NCBI GenBank assembly: GCA_037179335.1
Contig: JAKZHN010000005.1
Location: 496,001-560,000 of the forward strand
Direction of reading: 5' to 3'
DNA length: 64,000 nucleotides
DNA from: Cyclaneusma minus
Taxonomy: Eukaryota; Ascomycota; Leotiomycetes; Marthamycetales; Marthamycetaceae
Both the position numbers and the translations under genes were made by a program. Under the pieces are notes generated by a model. It saw only the letters and a program-made list of their open reading frames with translations, searched no databases and was not told where the DNA came from. This document shows positions 21,864 through 32,467 of this stretch, piece after piece. Within the stretch, counting starts at the first letter, position 1. Each line of letters opens with the position of its first letter.

Positions 21864-24582
21864 CTACATCAAGCACCCAACCTGGCGACTGCTCGACATC
21901 TCACTGATGCCCAGCCTGATCCTCTTATTGGGGCCGACCATGACGAAAGCCTCCACCAGCCATTCATACCACACCTTCCGATCGTCCGTCTGTCTCCAGA
22001 TCGTAACTTCCAGCTCCGAGTCATCCGGGAAATAAAGCGGATTCTATCACCCAGTAAGTCAGCATCTTCTCTGATATCTCGCCCAAAAGTGGGCGAAGCA
22101 TGACAAACATACCTTGAGCGGGAAAAACATCGGAAACCAACTAATCATGTCCGGACTCTTCTCCTCCATCGTATCCGGCCTCGTGCTCAACTCCACGCAC
22201 CCATCCTCGCCCCCATCATAAAGCACCGTCTCGAAATAGCCCGCCAGCCCATGACAAACTCCCCTCTCCCTACAAACAAACCGCTTCCTCGCATACCGTG
22301 AGTTATGTTCATTTGCCCCCTCACCACCCGCCATACTGCCGCCACCGCCGCCACTAACACCGCCCTGACGTCTCTGCTCTGCAATCTTCAGCACGTCGCT
22401 ATCAATCGGATGGCTGAATTCCCAACACTGCTGAATACGCGGTGCGTCGGGAACGCCGCGTGCGGCGTTGAAATCGATTGCGTGAAGCATAACGACGTAT
22501 GGGGTTTCGAGTGCATATTCATCGCTGCCTTGACGGAACGAAATGTCGGCAAACAGTTTGGGTGCTGCGATGGGCGCCAAATGCGCTGTGTAGGATTGGG
22601 GAATCGAAATACCGTGCGGTTTGGAGAGCACGTGCTGGATGCCATCTAGGCATTCAGGAGACAGTTCGTTGTCGGCAAAAGAACCTAGCAGTTCAGACAC
22701 CAGGATGTCGATTTTGCCGTACTTAGGAGGCTCGTTGGCTTCAGATGGGAGGAGCGGGCCGGGCCAGGAACGCATGTCGGATTTGACGACGGTGACTTGG
22801 TTGTTCCATTCTTCGGCATTGTGGCGCTGCAGGAGGACGTAGGCGTTGGGGTTCTTCTCGACAGCCCAGACTTCGACAGCGATGCCGGTGTCTGCGCTGG
22901 CTTTGAGGGCGCGTGTTACGAGGGGACCGCGGCCGGAACCGGCTACTGCGATGACGACTTTGGTGCCGCAGGCGCTGGACATGGGCTTGGAGTGCTTTTG
23001 CCAATCGAGAAGGGCGCGGGAGATGGCGAATTCGTACCAGGCGTACTTGACGGGGTCTTTCTCGAAGACTTCATAGGTGATAGACTCGAGATTGTCGGTC
23101 AGGGGTTGGAGAGGGGCTTGTAGGTAGTCTTGGTAGCCGGCTCCGAAACGCTCGACAGGCGATAGGGGAGGCTGATTACGCTGGAGGTAGCGGATGTAGG
23201 TGAGATGGGGCGCGGGATCGGCAGGTTTGGAAGAACTTGTGGGGGATGTGGTGGCCATTTTCGCAGCCTCGGCAGGGGTTGGCATGGTGGAAGGATCGCC
23301 AATAGGGTTGGGACTGGCGATGGCGCTTCCAGTTGGGCCAGATGCCGAAGAGTTGTCTGGAATTGGCCCCACATCACAGAGTAGGACCCATGGTTGTTGT
23401 TTCAAACGCATGTATCGCGAAATAAGAGCTTTCTGGTGTTTGTCTAAGGCCGGATGACCACCCGAGTTGCGACGAAAGGTCGACGGGCTGAAAGACAACA
23501 TCCGCAATGGCTCGGAAAACCAGCGAGATTGCAAGGATTCCAAAGGCATCTGCTTTGGGAGCGCAAGAGCTACGTTTCTTCGTCAGTATAGAAATCCAGG
23601 AGCAGGTCAACATTTGCGAGCGGGAACAGTACCTTCAGAGATAGATAGGTAGCTCCGAAGGGTCTCAGCTCTAGATCACGATCCAGGGGTTCACACGTAT
23701 CGCGACAGGAGCAACGGAAAAGAAAAGGATGGGAAAAGTATATATTCTTGGTTCCTTACCTACGGACAGTCGTGAGTTGTATTTACATACACTGCGTATA
23801 GCATGCCAAGCATCCCACGCTCCAAATAAGTCAATAGAATCTTCGCCTGAAGAAGCTTCCGGTGCTGGATGCTCTCTTGCAAATGGAGCCAAATCGCCAA
23901 TCATCAGCTCTTTGTTGTTTGCGTCCTCCGCGTCGTACATTGGGATATGTAGCGAAATGTTGATATATCCGCTGATATTCAGGCATTCTTTGATGGCTCG
24001 AGCATACTGAATGACTCCGTTTCCATCTGTCTGGCCTCCGAGATGTCGAGGTCCGGGTATTATGATGTTGTTAATACCACAAAAGGCGGCATAGGCAACC
24101 TCGAGTGACAATACCTGTCTTGAGATGTTAGAGATTAGGGGGTCAGCTGAGCCTAGGTCAATCCACGGGCTTGAGTAGGCAATAAGCGAAGATGCCAGGT
24201 CTCCAGGGGTCAGAGGCGTGTCATCAGGATCGAGCGGAGGTATGATTGGTGCAGGGGGTTCACTGGCGCCCACCAACTCCGTGTTCGAAAGGCGAGCCAG
24301 GTGCTCTGAAAGGAGAGTAAGGACTCGGGAGTGAAAATGAGGAGTGGTTATGGGGCTCGTGAGGCTATCATACTGAGGTTAAAATTAGCAAGAAGTCGTC
24401 TTGATATTTTAGGAGCAGTAAAAGGTTCATACTCCGGTTTCCTGTGCCTGGTACAGCTTAAGGCTGGTAACAGGCAAAGCCCTCTTGGAATCATGATGGC
24501 AGACGTAGAAGGTAGGCGTGAATTCGTATCCAGGCGAGGCGGCTTCCTCGAGATCCGCCGCAGTCAGCTGGGTCGACGCCAT
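21864..24582 (-). CDS. skb1: Type II protein arginine N-methyltransferase PRMT5 (Skb1/Hsl7 family)
   Basis: The enzyme makes symmetric dimethylarginine on histones, Sm proteins and cell-cycle regulators. Exons 24582-24433, 24372-23760, 23569-22113 and 22043-21864 join in frame for 799 residues. The N-terminal TIM-barrel part (exons 1-2) precedes the Rossmann domain with the AdoMet site VVIAVAGSGRGPLVTRAL. The double-E loop SELLGSFADNELSPECLDG is intact, with both catalytic Glu. The last exon carries IWRQTDDRKVWYEWLVE and ends in ISEMSSSRQVGCLM, as in fungal Skb1. A Ser/Thr/Pro-rich insert of about 60 residues (SASGPTGSAIASPNP onward) and a poly-Gly loop (GGVSGGGGGSMAGGEG) are probably species-specific. 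The gene shares its promoter with PRP43. Confidence 0.95.
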
Positions 24583-25117
24583 GTTGGATGGGAGGCTTGC
24601 CTAAGGTGGACAAGTATGTTGCGGGAGTGAGGTGGAGTTTGGGTAGTGTCCGGCGTCCTCGAGTAACACGGGCTGAAGTTAGTGCTGGACGGGCTTCGAG
24701 GGGGGAGACGAAGCGGGTTCGAGAGAGGAGAGGATCGTCGACCGAGGACTCAGTCTCGAACACGTTGCAGGCGACGGCGAGTCGCAAGCAGGGGGGCAGT
24801 CTGCCAATGGCGGGATGAGCGGACTTGGGAGGAAAGAAAACCAATTGGATTTCAAGTCCCTTGCATAAGTCGGGTGCAGAAGATTCTGCCGGTTGACGGG
24901 CGGTGAGCAGACAAGGCGGCCGCGCAGCCTCGCCAAAGTGATGTCGCGCTAAATAGCCTTTGCGACGACTCAGATAATTTTTGTGAAGCTGCACACCCAA
25001 GACCAACACCGCGCAACCCTCTGTTCCAGTCGGCTCCCTCCCTCGCTGAACGCTAACCAACTGTCCCTTCCATTTCAGTACAGCCACCGCCAGCTTCATC
25101 CGCCCACGCAAGCAACT
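24583..25117. promoter_or_regulatory. Shared divergent promoter of PRMT5 and PRP43
   Basis: 535 bp separate the two ATGs. The half next to PRP43 has a C-rich leader (CACCGCGCAACCC, CTCCCTCCCTCGC). No TATA box is clear. Both neighbours are broadly expressed housekeeping genes, in keeping with a TATA-less shared promoter. Confidence 0.45.
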
Positions 25118-27583
25118 ATGGCTGACCGTCGTTCAGCTGTAGACGATGAGCCTCGAAAGCGCCGCAAGATGGACAAGACCGACGACCGAAATGGAGCTTC
25201 CTCCAAGGAAGTGAACCCCGAGGCCAATCCCTACCTGGCGCATATGTACCCCCAGGAGCACCAAAGCTATGGTCCGTTGTCCCATTTCCGCAGACACAAG
25301 ACCACTGCTGCTGAGGCGCATGAGGCCGAGGATGGTCCCAACAACCCTTTCAACGAGCAACCTCTGTCCAAGAGATACTTCACCATCTTGAAGTCGAGGC
25401 GCGATCTTCCTGTGCACAAGCAAAGGTATGCTGCTTTCAGTTTCATTACATACTTCGCCATGCTAATATGTCTGCGCAGGCAAGAGTTCCTCGACCTCTA
25501 CCAGAAGTCTCAGATCTTGGTCTTCGTCGGTGAGACAGGTTCTGGAAAGACTACTCAGATACCGCAGTTTGTCCTTTACGATGACCTCCCCCACCTGAAC
25601 CGAAAGCTCGTTGCTTGTACACAACCTCGTCGTGTTGCTGCAACCTCTGTGGCGAGGCGTGTCGCCGAGGAGATGGATGTCAAGCTCGGAGAGGAAGTGG
25701 GTTACAGCATTCGTTTCGAAGATTGTACCAGCTCCAACACGATCTTGAAGTACATGACCGATGGTATGCTTCTACGAGAAGCTATGCACGACCACAATCT
25801 GTCAAAATACAGCACCATCATTCTCGACGAAGCCCACGAACGTACACTCGCAACTGATATTCTCATGGGCCTTCTGAAAGAGGTGGCACAGCGTCGACCG
25901 GATCTCAAGATTGTCATCATGTCTGCAACTCTCGACGCCCAGAAATTCCAGAAATACTTTACCGTGCAGCGGGAAGAAGGTGACACCACAAAGGCTATCG
26001 AGGCTCCTCTGTTGGCAGTACCTGGACGTACTCATCCAGTCGAAATCTTCTACACCCCGGAACCGGAAAAGGACTATGTGGAGGCAGCGCTGAGGACGGT
26101 TCTTCAGATCCATGCCACTGAGCCCGAAGGAGATATCCTGCTATTCCTTACAGGTGAAGAAGAGATCGAAGACGCCTGCAGAAAGATATCATTGGAAGTG
26201 GATGAAATGATTCGGGAGGCGAATGTCGGACCTATGAAGGTCTACCCCCTCTACGGTACTTTAACTCCGGCACAACAACAGAAAATTTTCGAGCCCGCTC
26301 CTGGACCAACAAGGAAAGGTGGACCAGCCGGACGAAAGTGCGTTGTGTCTACCAACATCGCTGAGACCAGTTTGACAATTGACGGTATTGTCTACGTGGT
26401 GGACCCAGGGTTCAGCAAGCAGAAGGTCTACAACCCGCGCATTCGAGTCGAGTCTCTGCTTGTGTCACCAATCTCCCAAGCCTCTGCTCAGCAAAGAGCT
26501 GGTCGTGCCGGTCGTACAAAGCCTGGAAAGTGTTTCCGTCTGTACACCGAGAAGGCGTTCAAAGAGGAGTTGATCCAACAGACGCACCCCGAAATTCTGC
26601 GGTCGAATCTGTCCAACACGGTCCTCGAGCTGAAGAAGCTTGGAATCGATGATCTTGTTCACTTCGACCTGATGGATCCTCCTGCTCCGGAAACGTTGAT
26701 GCGAGCACTCGAAGAGCTCAACTACTTGGCCTGTCTCGACGATGATGGAGAGCTTACTCACCTTGGCAAACTAGCCTCCGAGTTTCCTCTCGACCCAGCC
26801 CTCGCTGTGATGCTGGTGTCTTCGCCCGAATTCTACTGCTCTAACGAAATTCTCTCGCTCACAGCTCTCTTGTCCGCCCCCAGCATCTTCGTCCGCCCAG
26901 CCAGCGCCCGCAAGCGCGCCGACGAGATGAAATCACTGTTCGCCCACCCCGACGGCGACCATCTCTCCCTCCTGAACGTCTATCACGCCTTCAAGTCGCC
27001 CGAGGCCCAGGCCGATCCTTACAAATGGTGTCGCGACCACTTCCTGAATCTGCGTGCGCTACAGGGTGCAGACTCTGTGCGCGCGCAGCTGAAACGCATC
27101 ATGGAGCGCGAGGGATTGGAGCTCATGAGCACGCCGTTCGAGGACAAGAACTACTACACGAACATCAGGCGCGCCCTGGTCTCCGGCTTCTTCATGCAGG
27201 TGGCAAAGAAGGAACCCCCCAGTGGCAAGACGTACAAGACGATCAAGGATGACCAGGCTGTGCTGTTGCATCCTAGCACTGTTTTGGGTCATGACGCCGA
27301 GTGGGTGGTGTACAACGAGTTTGTGCTTACGAGCAAGAACTACATCCGGACGGTGACGGCTGTGAAGCCTGAATGGTTGTTGGTAAGTTGTTGCATTCCG
27401 AAATAGTCCAGTATCGTGCCTTTCGAAATTTGAAGCTAACAGTTGATCTAGGAAATCTCGCCAATGTACTACGATATCGACACCTTCAGAGACCCTAAGA
27501 CCAACAAGATAAACGAGATTGGCAGGGCTCTGCAAGAGGTGGACAGGAAGATGAAGCGGAAGTTGGCTATGAAGCACAAATAG
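25118..27583 (+). CDS. PRP43: DEAH-box RNA helicase Prp43
   Basis: Prp43 takes apart the spliceosome after splicing and also acts in ribosome biogenesis, activated by G-patch proteins. Exons 25118-25425, 25480-27382 and 27452-27583 give 780 residues. The first intron (54 nt) is in frame and would go unnoticed in a plain ORF. Motifs in order: I GETGSGKTTQIPQ, Ia TQPRRVAA, II DEAH (IILDEAHERTLATDIL), III MSATLDAQKF, IV LLFLTGEEEIE, V VSTNIAETSLTIDG, VI QQRAGRAGRTKPGKC. The ratchet/winged-helix and OB regions follow, ending ISPMYYDIDTF and a basic tail. The N-terminus (NPYLAHMY, NPFNEQPLSKRYF) is specific for Prp43 rather than Prp2, Prp16 or Prp22. The ATG at 25118 gives MADRRSA; the frame upstream has only non-ATG starts. 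Confidence 0.97.
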
Positions 27584-30500
27584 ACCTTGCCATGTCAAAA
27601 ACGACAAAACGGCGGCAGCAAGTCATGAGTCGATTCGTTTCCGCCAGCCTCACTTAGCAGCCCCCTCGCAAAATCTTCTCAGAACTTGCATGTCTTGCTA
27701 CGGGAATAGCAAATATGACAGGATGATGCACAGTTAATGCCGACAACCGTTTCAATTTTTGTTGACACCGAGAGGGCTCGGGCCCGGCCCGTCCTGTCGG
27801 TAAAGTCGACTGAAAAGTGGGGGCATCGGTACATGTCCTGGGGCTGGGCACGGTCCGAAACGGATATCGGGATCGATACGAACCAACATCCGGTCGCACA
27901 GTTCCATGGGTTTATTTTCACGTTGTCCGGGGAAGGTGTCCGGGGCTCCCCTGGATTTTGTTTCTGCTTTGGGTTACACAAGGCGCGGAGGCGTGCATCC
28001 GTCTTTTGCCTTGGGTTCACTGCCCGGATGCCTTCGTCATGATTCAGGGGGCCGGGGGATTAGAAACACATGGGCATTTGATAGATCCTGGGCATTAGAA
28101 TACTAGGCGGGGAAAAGGTCGAAAGACCATACAATAGAAACTTAGACAAGAATTCAAGAGTTGATGCTGAGATCCATGCCTTGGAGACGTACTGTCCCAT
28201 GTATGATGTCGTGATCAATCCCAACAGCAAGGCTTTCGATCCAATTTCAGTATTTCGCGGCGACCGTAGGCCGTCGAATGATGTCGATTCCACCGATGGG
28301 CTGCAGACGCCGGACGGCACATTATTGATAATTACATGTACAGAGGTGCTTGCGGGCTTGTGGCTTGCAAGGAATTTTTTAGCCCAAGTCTGACAGGAAT
28401 TTAGAAATTGGCTGGAGGGCTGGATGCCGCTGCCCGTTCGGTCGACTCGTGGCAAAGACGTAGCACAGCATAGGTGCTGGGATTTTGGGGGGAAGCACGA
28501 GTGACAGCCACAGCGTACAGGGAGGGTATGGCATGCAGTTGGATGCAGGCAGAATGTGCTGCGACACGGGCAGAAATGAGGTGTGTGCTCACCGTTGGGA
28601 TCATGTAGCTTTTGCTGCTGGGGTCGGGGAAAGCCCAGGGCATCCAGGAGCCCCAGGGGGGCAGAGGTGAGGCTCTCCGCTCTATGTATTGATCATGTAG
28701 GTATCTGTCGGCGGTCGGAAAACGAGATGAGGTGCGTGTTCACCGTCGTATGTATGTCTTGAACGTGCGTGCTGAGATGAGGTGGCTGGATTCACCGTTA
28801 TGTGTATTGATCATGCTGCCCGTTGCTATGTATTGATCATGTACTTTTCCCGTCGCTGGCGGCTGCTGCCAGTCGCCAGACAGACAGGGATGAGCTGTGC
28901 TTCACCGTTCCATGTGTGATCATGTACCTGTGGCGTCTGCAGGCAGAACGTGCGGGCAGAAATGAGGTGGTGTGTGTTCACCGTTGACGCACATTTTCCT
29001 TGCAGATATTCGATTCGGTGCCGATGCTGTGTGTGGAGTGGCGGGGATGAGTTCTCAGGTTTTCTGGAGTATAAGTCTCGGGGCACTTGACCGAGAGTTG
29101 ATATCAGATTTTGTTAGGTGATGGGACGGATGCCGGCGGTGCATGGGGAGTTGCCAAGGCTTTGGGGAATGGGGATGTTCCTATTTGTCTGGATGCTAGA
29201 ATGGGGCGGCATGGTTTTTGGTGTCCTGCTGGCTGGCGTGATGCTGGGTCTCGTGTTGGAGCTGTACCTACACCTTTTAGTGACTTGTGTGGAGCCGAGT
29301 AGATGATGTGAGATGGGTACTTGAGGACTTTGATACCTGTTAGCTTGGAAGCGTCGGATTGCAGCAGATCAGAAATTTGAGAGTCGCATTGATGCTCTCT
29401 TTCGGGTTTCTCAGAAGTGGGAAACGCAGGTCGACGGCCGTGGGGGGCGTTGGTGTACTGGAGTAATAATATGTTTTCTATCATGGGCTACTAAGGACAG
29501 GGTAGTTTTGCCTTGTGGGCTCTTGGACGGGGCAGAAACTGACCTCACACGACACTTGCAGTGGCTGCGGTAACACTTGACAGCACGTGTTTTTCGACAT
29601 CGATCCGGTGAAAAAGAAACAGGACAGTACCGAGAGAGCGGCTCGCTAAGAGAGAGGCGCATGGCGATATGGATCATGGGTTAATGCTATACATGACAAG
29701 CTTCATATAACCACTGTCTTGGGACACCGACTGAGAAGGAGGGCTGGCCTACGCGGATTGCTGCAGCATTGGACCTTGTTTCTCCAAACATCTTCATGGA
29801 TTATCCATGTGAGCTGGTCTGTCACGTTTCTCTGGCCTAACATTTTCGATGCTGGCAGGATGGGAGAGTTGGAGGACAAGAGAGTGTTGGGATGCCGGGA
29901 GTCATGCTGGTCGTGCCCGGACTCCGGCATCATGGAGGTGTGCGTTGACGTCTGCTTCATGAAGAGGACCGAGCGTACTACTGTCATATGTAAGTAGAGT
30001 TTCTCTTTCTCCAACAAATAATGAAATCCCTTTCAACGTCGGAATATTCAATAAACCCTCCGGAAAAGTCTCCGATTCGACACGGAAGCAGGTTCGATAT
30101 TCCCCAGCACCTAACAGTAACTTTCGGTATATGTACATGTAAGACAGTAGTCCGTACGCGTAGCAACTGCAGCCCGCTTAGGTAAGTAAATATACGACGG
30201 TTTAAACGAAGTATGTCATCGTGGAGCACCTTGCTCCAGTTTCTGGAGACGGTCAAGTCTAGACGGCGAGTAGTGTTCGGCCAAGCTTCGACGCTGAGCC
30301 CTGCGAGGCGTTACAAGGTAGCAAGGGGCGGCTCGAGGGGCCGAACGGTGAGTGTGAGTTGTTGACGGCGTGAGCGGAGGGTCTGGGTGGGCCGCGGGAG
30401 AGCGACGGGGCAGAAAGGCCCCAGGGTGGAGAAGATATCAAATTCCGAAATTGGCGACTTGACTGAGGCGGGGACCCGGGCCTCAGCGGCTTCGGGATTT

Positions 30501-32015
30501 TCCAGTTCTCCATTTTGACAGTTCAATGTGGACTTGTGAGTCGACAGAATCCGAGTCGACGACTCACGTTCCGGCATAAGCGAGAAGTTTCTCAAGTCAC
30601 ATACATCGTGATGTGGTAGCAAGCTACTGCTGCTGTAAGCGTACGGCGCTGCTGCGGAGGGAGGGTCATGATAAGGAGCGGAGGAGGACGAGTATGTAGC
30701 TCAGAGCTGGACGTGGCGGAGATTCGAGGAGAGGTACCTTGGCTGACCGCTTCACAAAGTCCTTGTAAGATGGCGATTTTCTGTCGTGAAGCCTTCACTG
30801 CGTCCGAACACGTGGCTCTGCTGAGCTACCACATGTGCAGCATGTCATAGGCCTCCCCTTCGTCCTGCCCTAGGCTATGAGTGTTAGGGCTAGTCGTCTG
30901 TGCGTATAAGCACAGCCTTCTTGTATCAAATTCCCAACAATTTCCCATGCAATTCAGCGGTGGTAACACAGCCTCGTCTTGGGGGAGCGTCGTGACGGTG
31001 GTACTAAGCGCCGGGATCAGCATTAGCTCCTCGTGGCTTTTAGAAAGCGATATTATCATGTATTTCGCGGTCTTACGAGTCTGGGGCAGCGGGGCGACGA
31101 GGATTGATGCGAAATCATTTGGTCATCAATCATGTTTCATGGAGATCAATAATAAGGTGTACCTTCTAGCGCCAACCCTGGGGCACGGGCCTACGGTAAC
31201 GGCCCCGGGGAGGCTAAGCGGTTCGCTCATGTCACTCCAGCACGAGCAGGGAAGCTGCCAAACTGCGTAACATTGACGTTTGCGAATGCGATAAATCGCA
31301 GAACCGCACATCATCATGCTGGAAAACTTCGATGGCAATCGGCTACTTTGCAAATTGAATTTTGGAAAAAGTTCCGCTGCATGGCCAGTCCTTGATCTGC
31401 CAGAATTGACTTTATGCTGCCAAGCTGGTACAAGGAGATATCAGGCTCTTGAGCTCCGAAGTCTCATGTTTCTGCCGGGAGTCGTAGAGCTGTCTTTCGA
31501 TATGGACACAGAACTCCGTACATGGCCGATGTCAGAAATAAAGCAGGACGTATCACAGCGTCGCAAGTTGCTCTGATTCTGGAGTGAGCCGACTGCTGCT
31601 GTGCCCTGGGAGTGGGAACAAGAGTCCTGGGCATCAACATCGAGTATCGACTGCTTCAGAAAGCGAAAGTGTCAGCATCCGGTACACTTCGACCCTTCCT
31701 GCACAGTTTGATCTCCGCAAAAACCTTGCGCAAATGAGTATTACCTACTTAGTGGCCATCACAAAAATGATGTCGGCTGGTGCCATGCCGGTTCTTGCTG
31801 CTGCGAACATGCCATGCATTTGCAGGGGGGCCGTCTTCCCACCGGCAGGGGCCTTAATTTTTGGCACAAGCTATATAGACCTTAGCTCCCGCTTCTCGCT
31901 TTTTGCTTTTTCGTGAGCTTCAACTCAATACCAACCATTCCTTCCCCAAGACTCTATATCTCTGCGCCCATCTAGCGCAGCTTTCGCTCTGACAGGCAGC
32001 GGTCGGTCACCCACC
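27584..32015. other. Gene-poor tract of 4.4 kb
   Basis: No gene is supported apart from the repeat region listed separately. A hydrophobic frame at 29121-29303 (61 codons, ATG start, Met/Leu/Val-rich, one or two possible membrane segments) could be a tiny membrane protein, but nothing else backs it. The last 150 bp hold a TATATA (about 31870) and a pyrimidine-rich leader for the Cys-rich gene at 32016. Confidence 0.45.
28545..28990. repeat. Degenerate interspersed repeat of two short modules
   Basis: Two modules alternate through about 450 bp. Module 1 is GARATGAGGTGNGTGTTCACCGT, seen near 28572, 28723, 28772, 28888 (shortened) and 28958. Module 2 is TATGTATTGATCATGTA, seen near 28683, 28798, 28829 and 28913. 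The flank GGCAGAAYGTGC recurs before the first and last module 1. Spacing is irregular, so this is not a simple tandem array. Confidence 0.65.
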
Positions 32016-32467
32016 ATGAGCGGCTCCGGAGGTTACTACAAATATCGGTGCAAGTACTGGTTGTCCCATGACTGTCCCCACTGGGTCTGGGTGAACAACT
32101 CGCCTTGTCCTCACTGCCTCGTAAGTTGAGAATCCAACTCTGGCCTTGAGCTTCGCTGACAGGCTTTTTACAGGCGAAAGGCCTCGAATCGGTCGATACA
32201 TCCATGTCCGACCTACACACGTCCAGAGAGGTATACGTTCCGCAAATCGAGAACGGGACGCTCCATTACATCATGATGGAGATTGTGGCCGGCGGGCCAG
32301 GGGGAATGAATTGGACCTCATGGGTTCCGAAACCAGCGCCTATACAGCAACTGCCACTTATCACCACCGAGCCCTCAGCCGTGGGGATGACCTCCACGAG
32401 CTTCGACCCCCAGCATTCGAGGCCAACCGGCACCCACTCGGCCTACATGAAGCGACAGTATCGTTAG
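32016..32467 (+). CDS. Small Cys/Trp-rich protein of 132 residues
   Basis: Exon 1 (32016-32120) encodes MSGSGGYYKYRCKYWLSHDC and on to WVWVNNSPCPHCL. Exon 2 (32174-32467) encodes the rest. The 53-nt intron has a GTAAGT donor and a tttacag acceptor, and the two frames join exactly. The four Cys are spaced C-x7-C-x10-C-x2-C within the first 35 residues, with aromatic residues between, which suggests a small zinc-binding or disulfide knot. There is no signal peptide. The remaining 97 residues look disordered. I have the impression that short Pezizomycotina proteins starting in this SGSGGYYKYRCKY way are common, but no function is known to me. The gene stands alone in a gene-poor tract with a TATATA about 145 bp upstream of the ATG. 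Confidence 0.72.

Noticed and set aside
22305..23123. Plus-strand frames opposite PRMT5
   Set aside because: They are shadows of the conserved PRMT5 coding strand, Cys/Gly-rich and without domains.
29121..29303. Small hydrophobic protein
   Set aside because: A single short frame in a gene-poor tract, with composition biased to Met, Leu, Gly and Val and no supporting structure. It is noted in the regional entry only.
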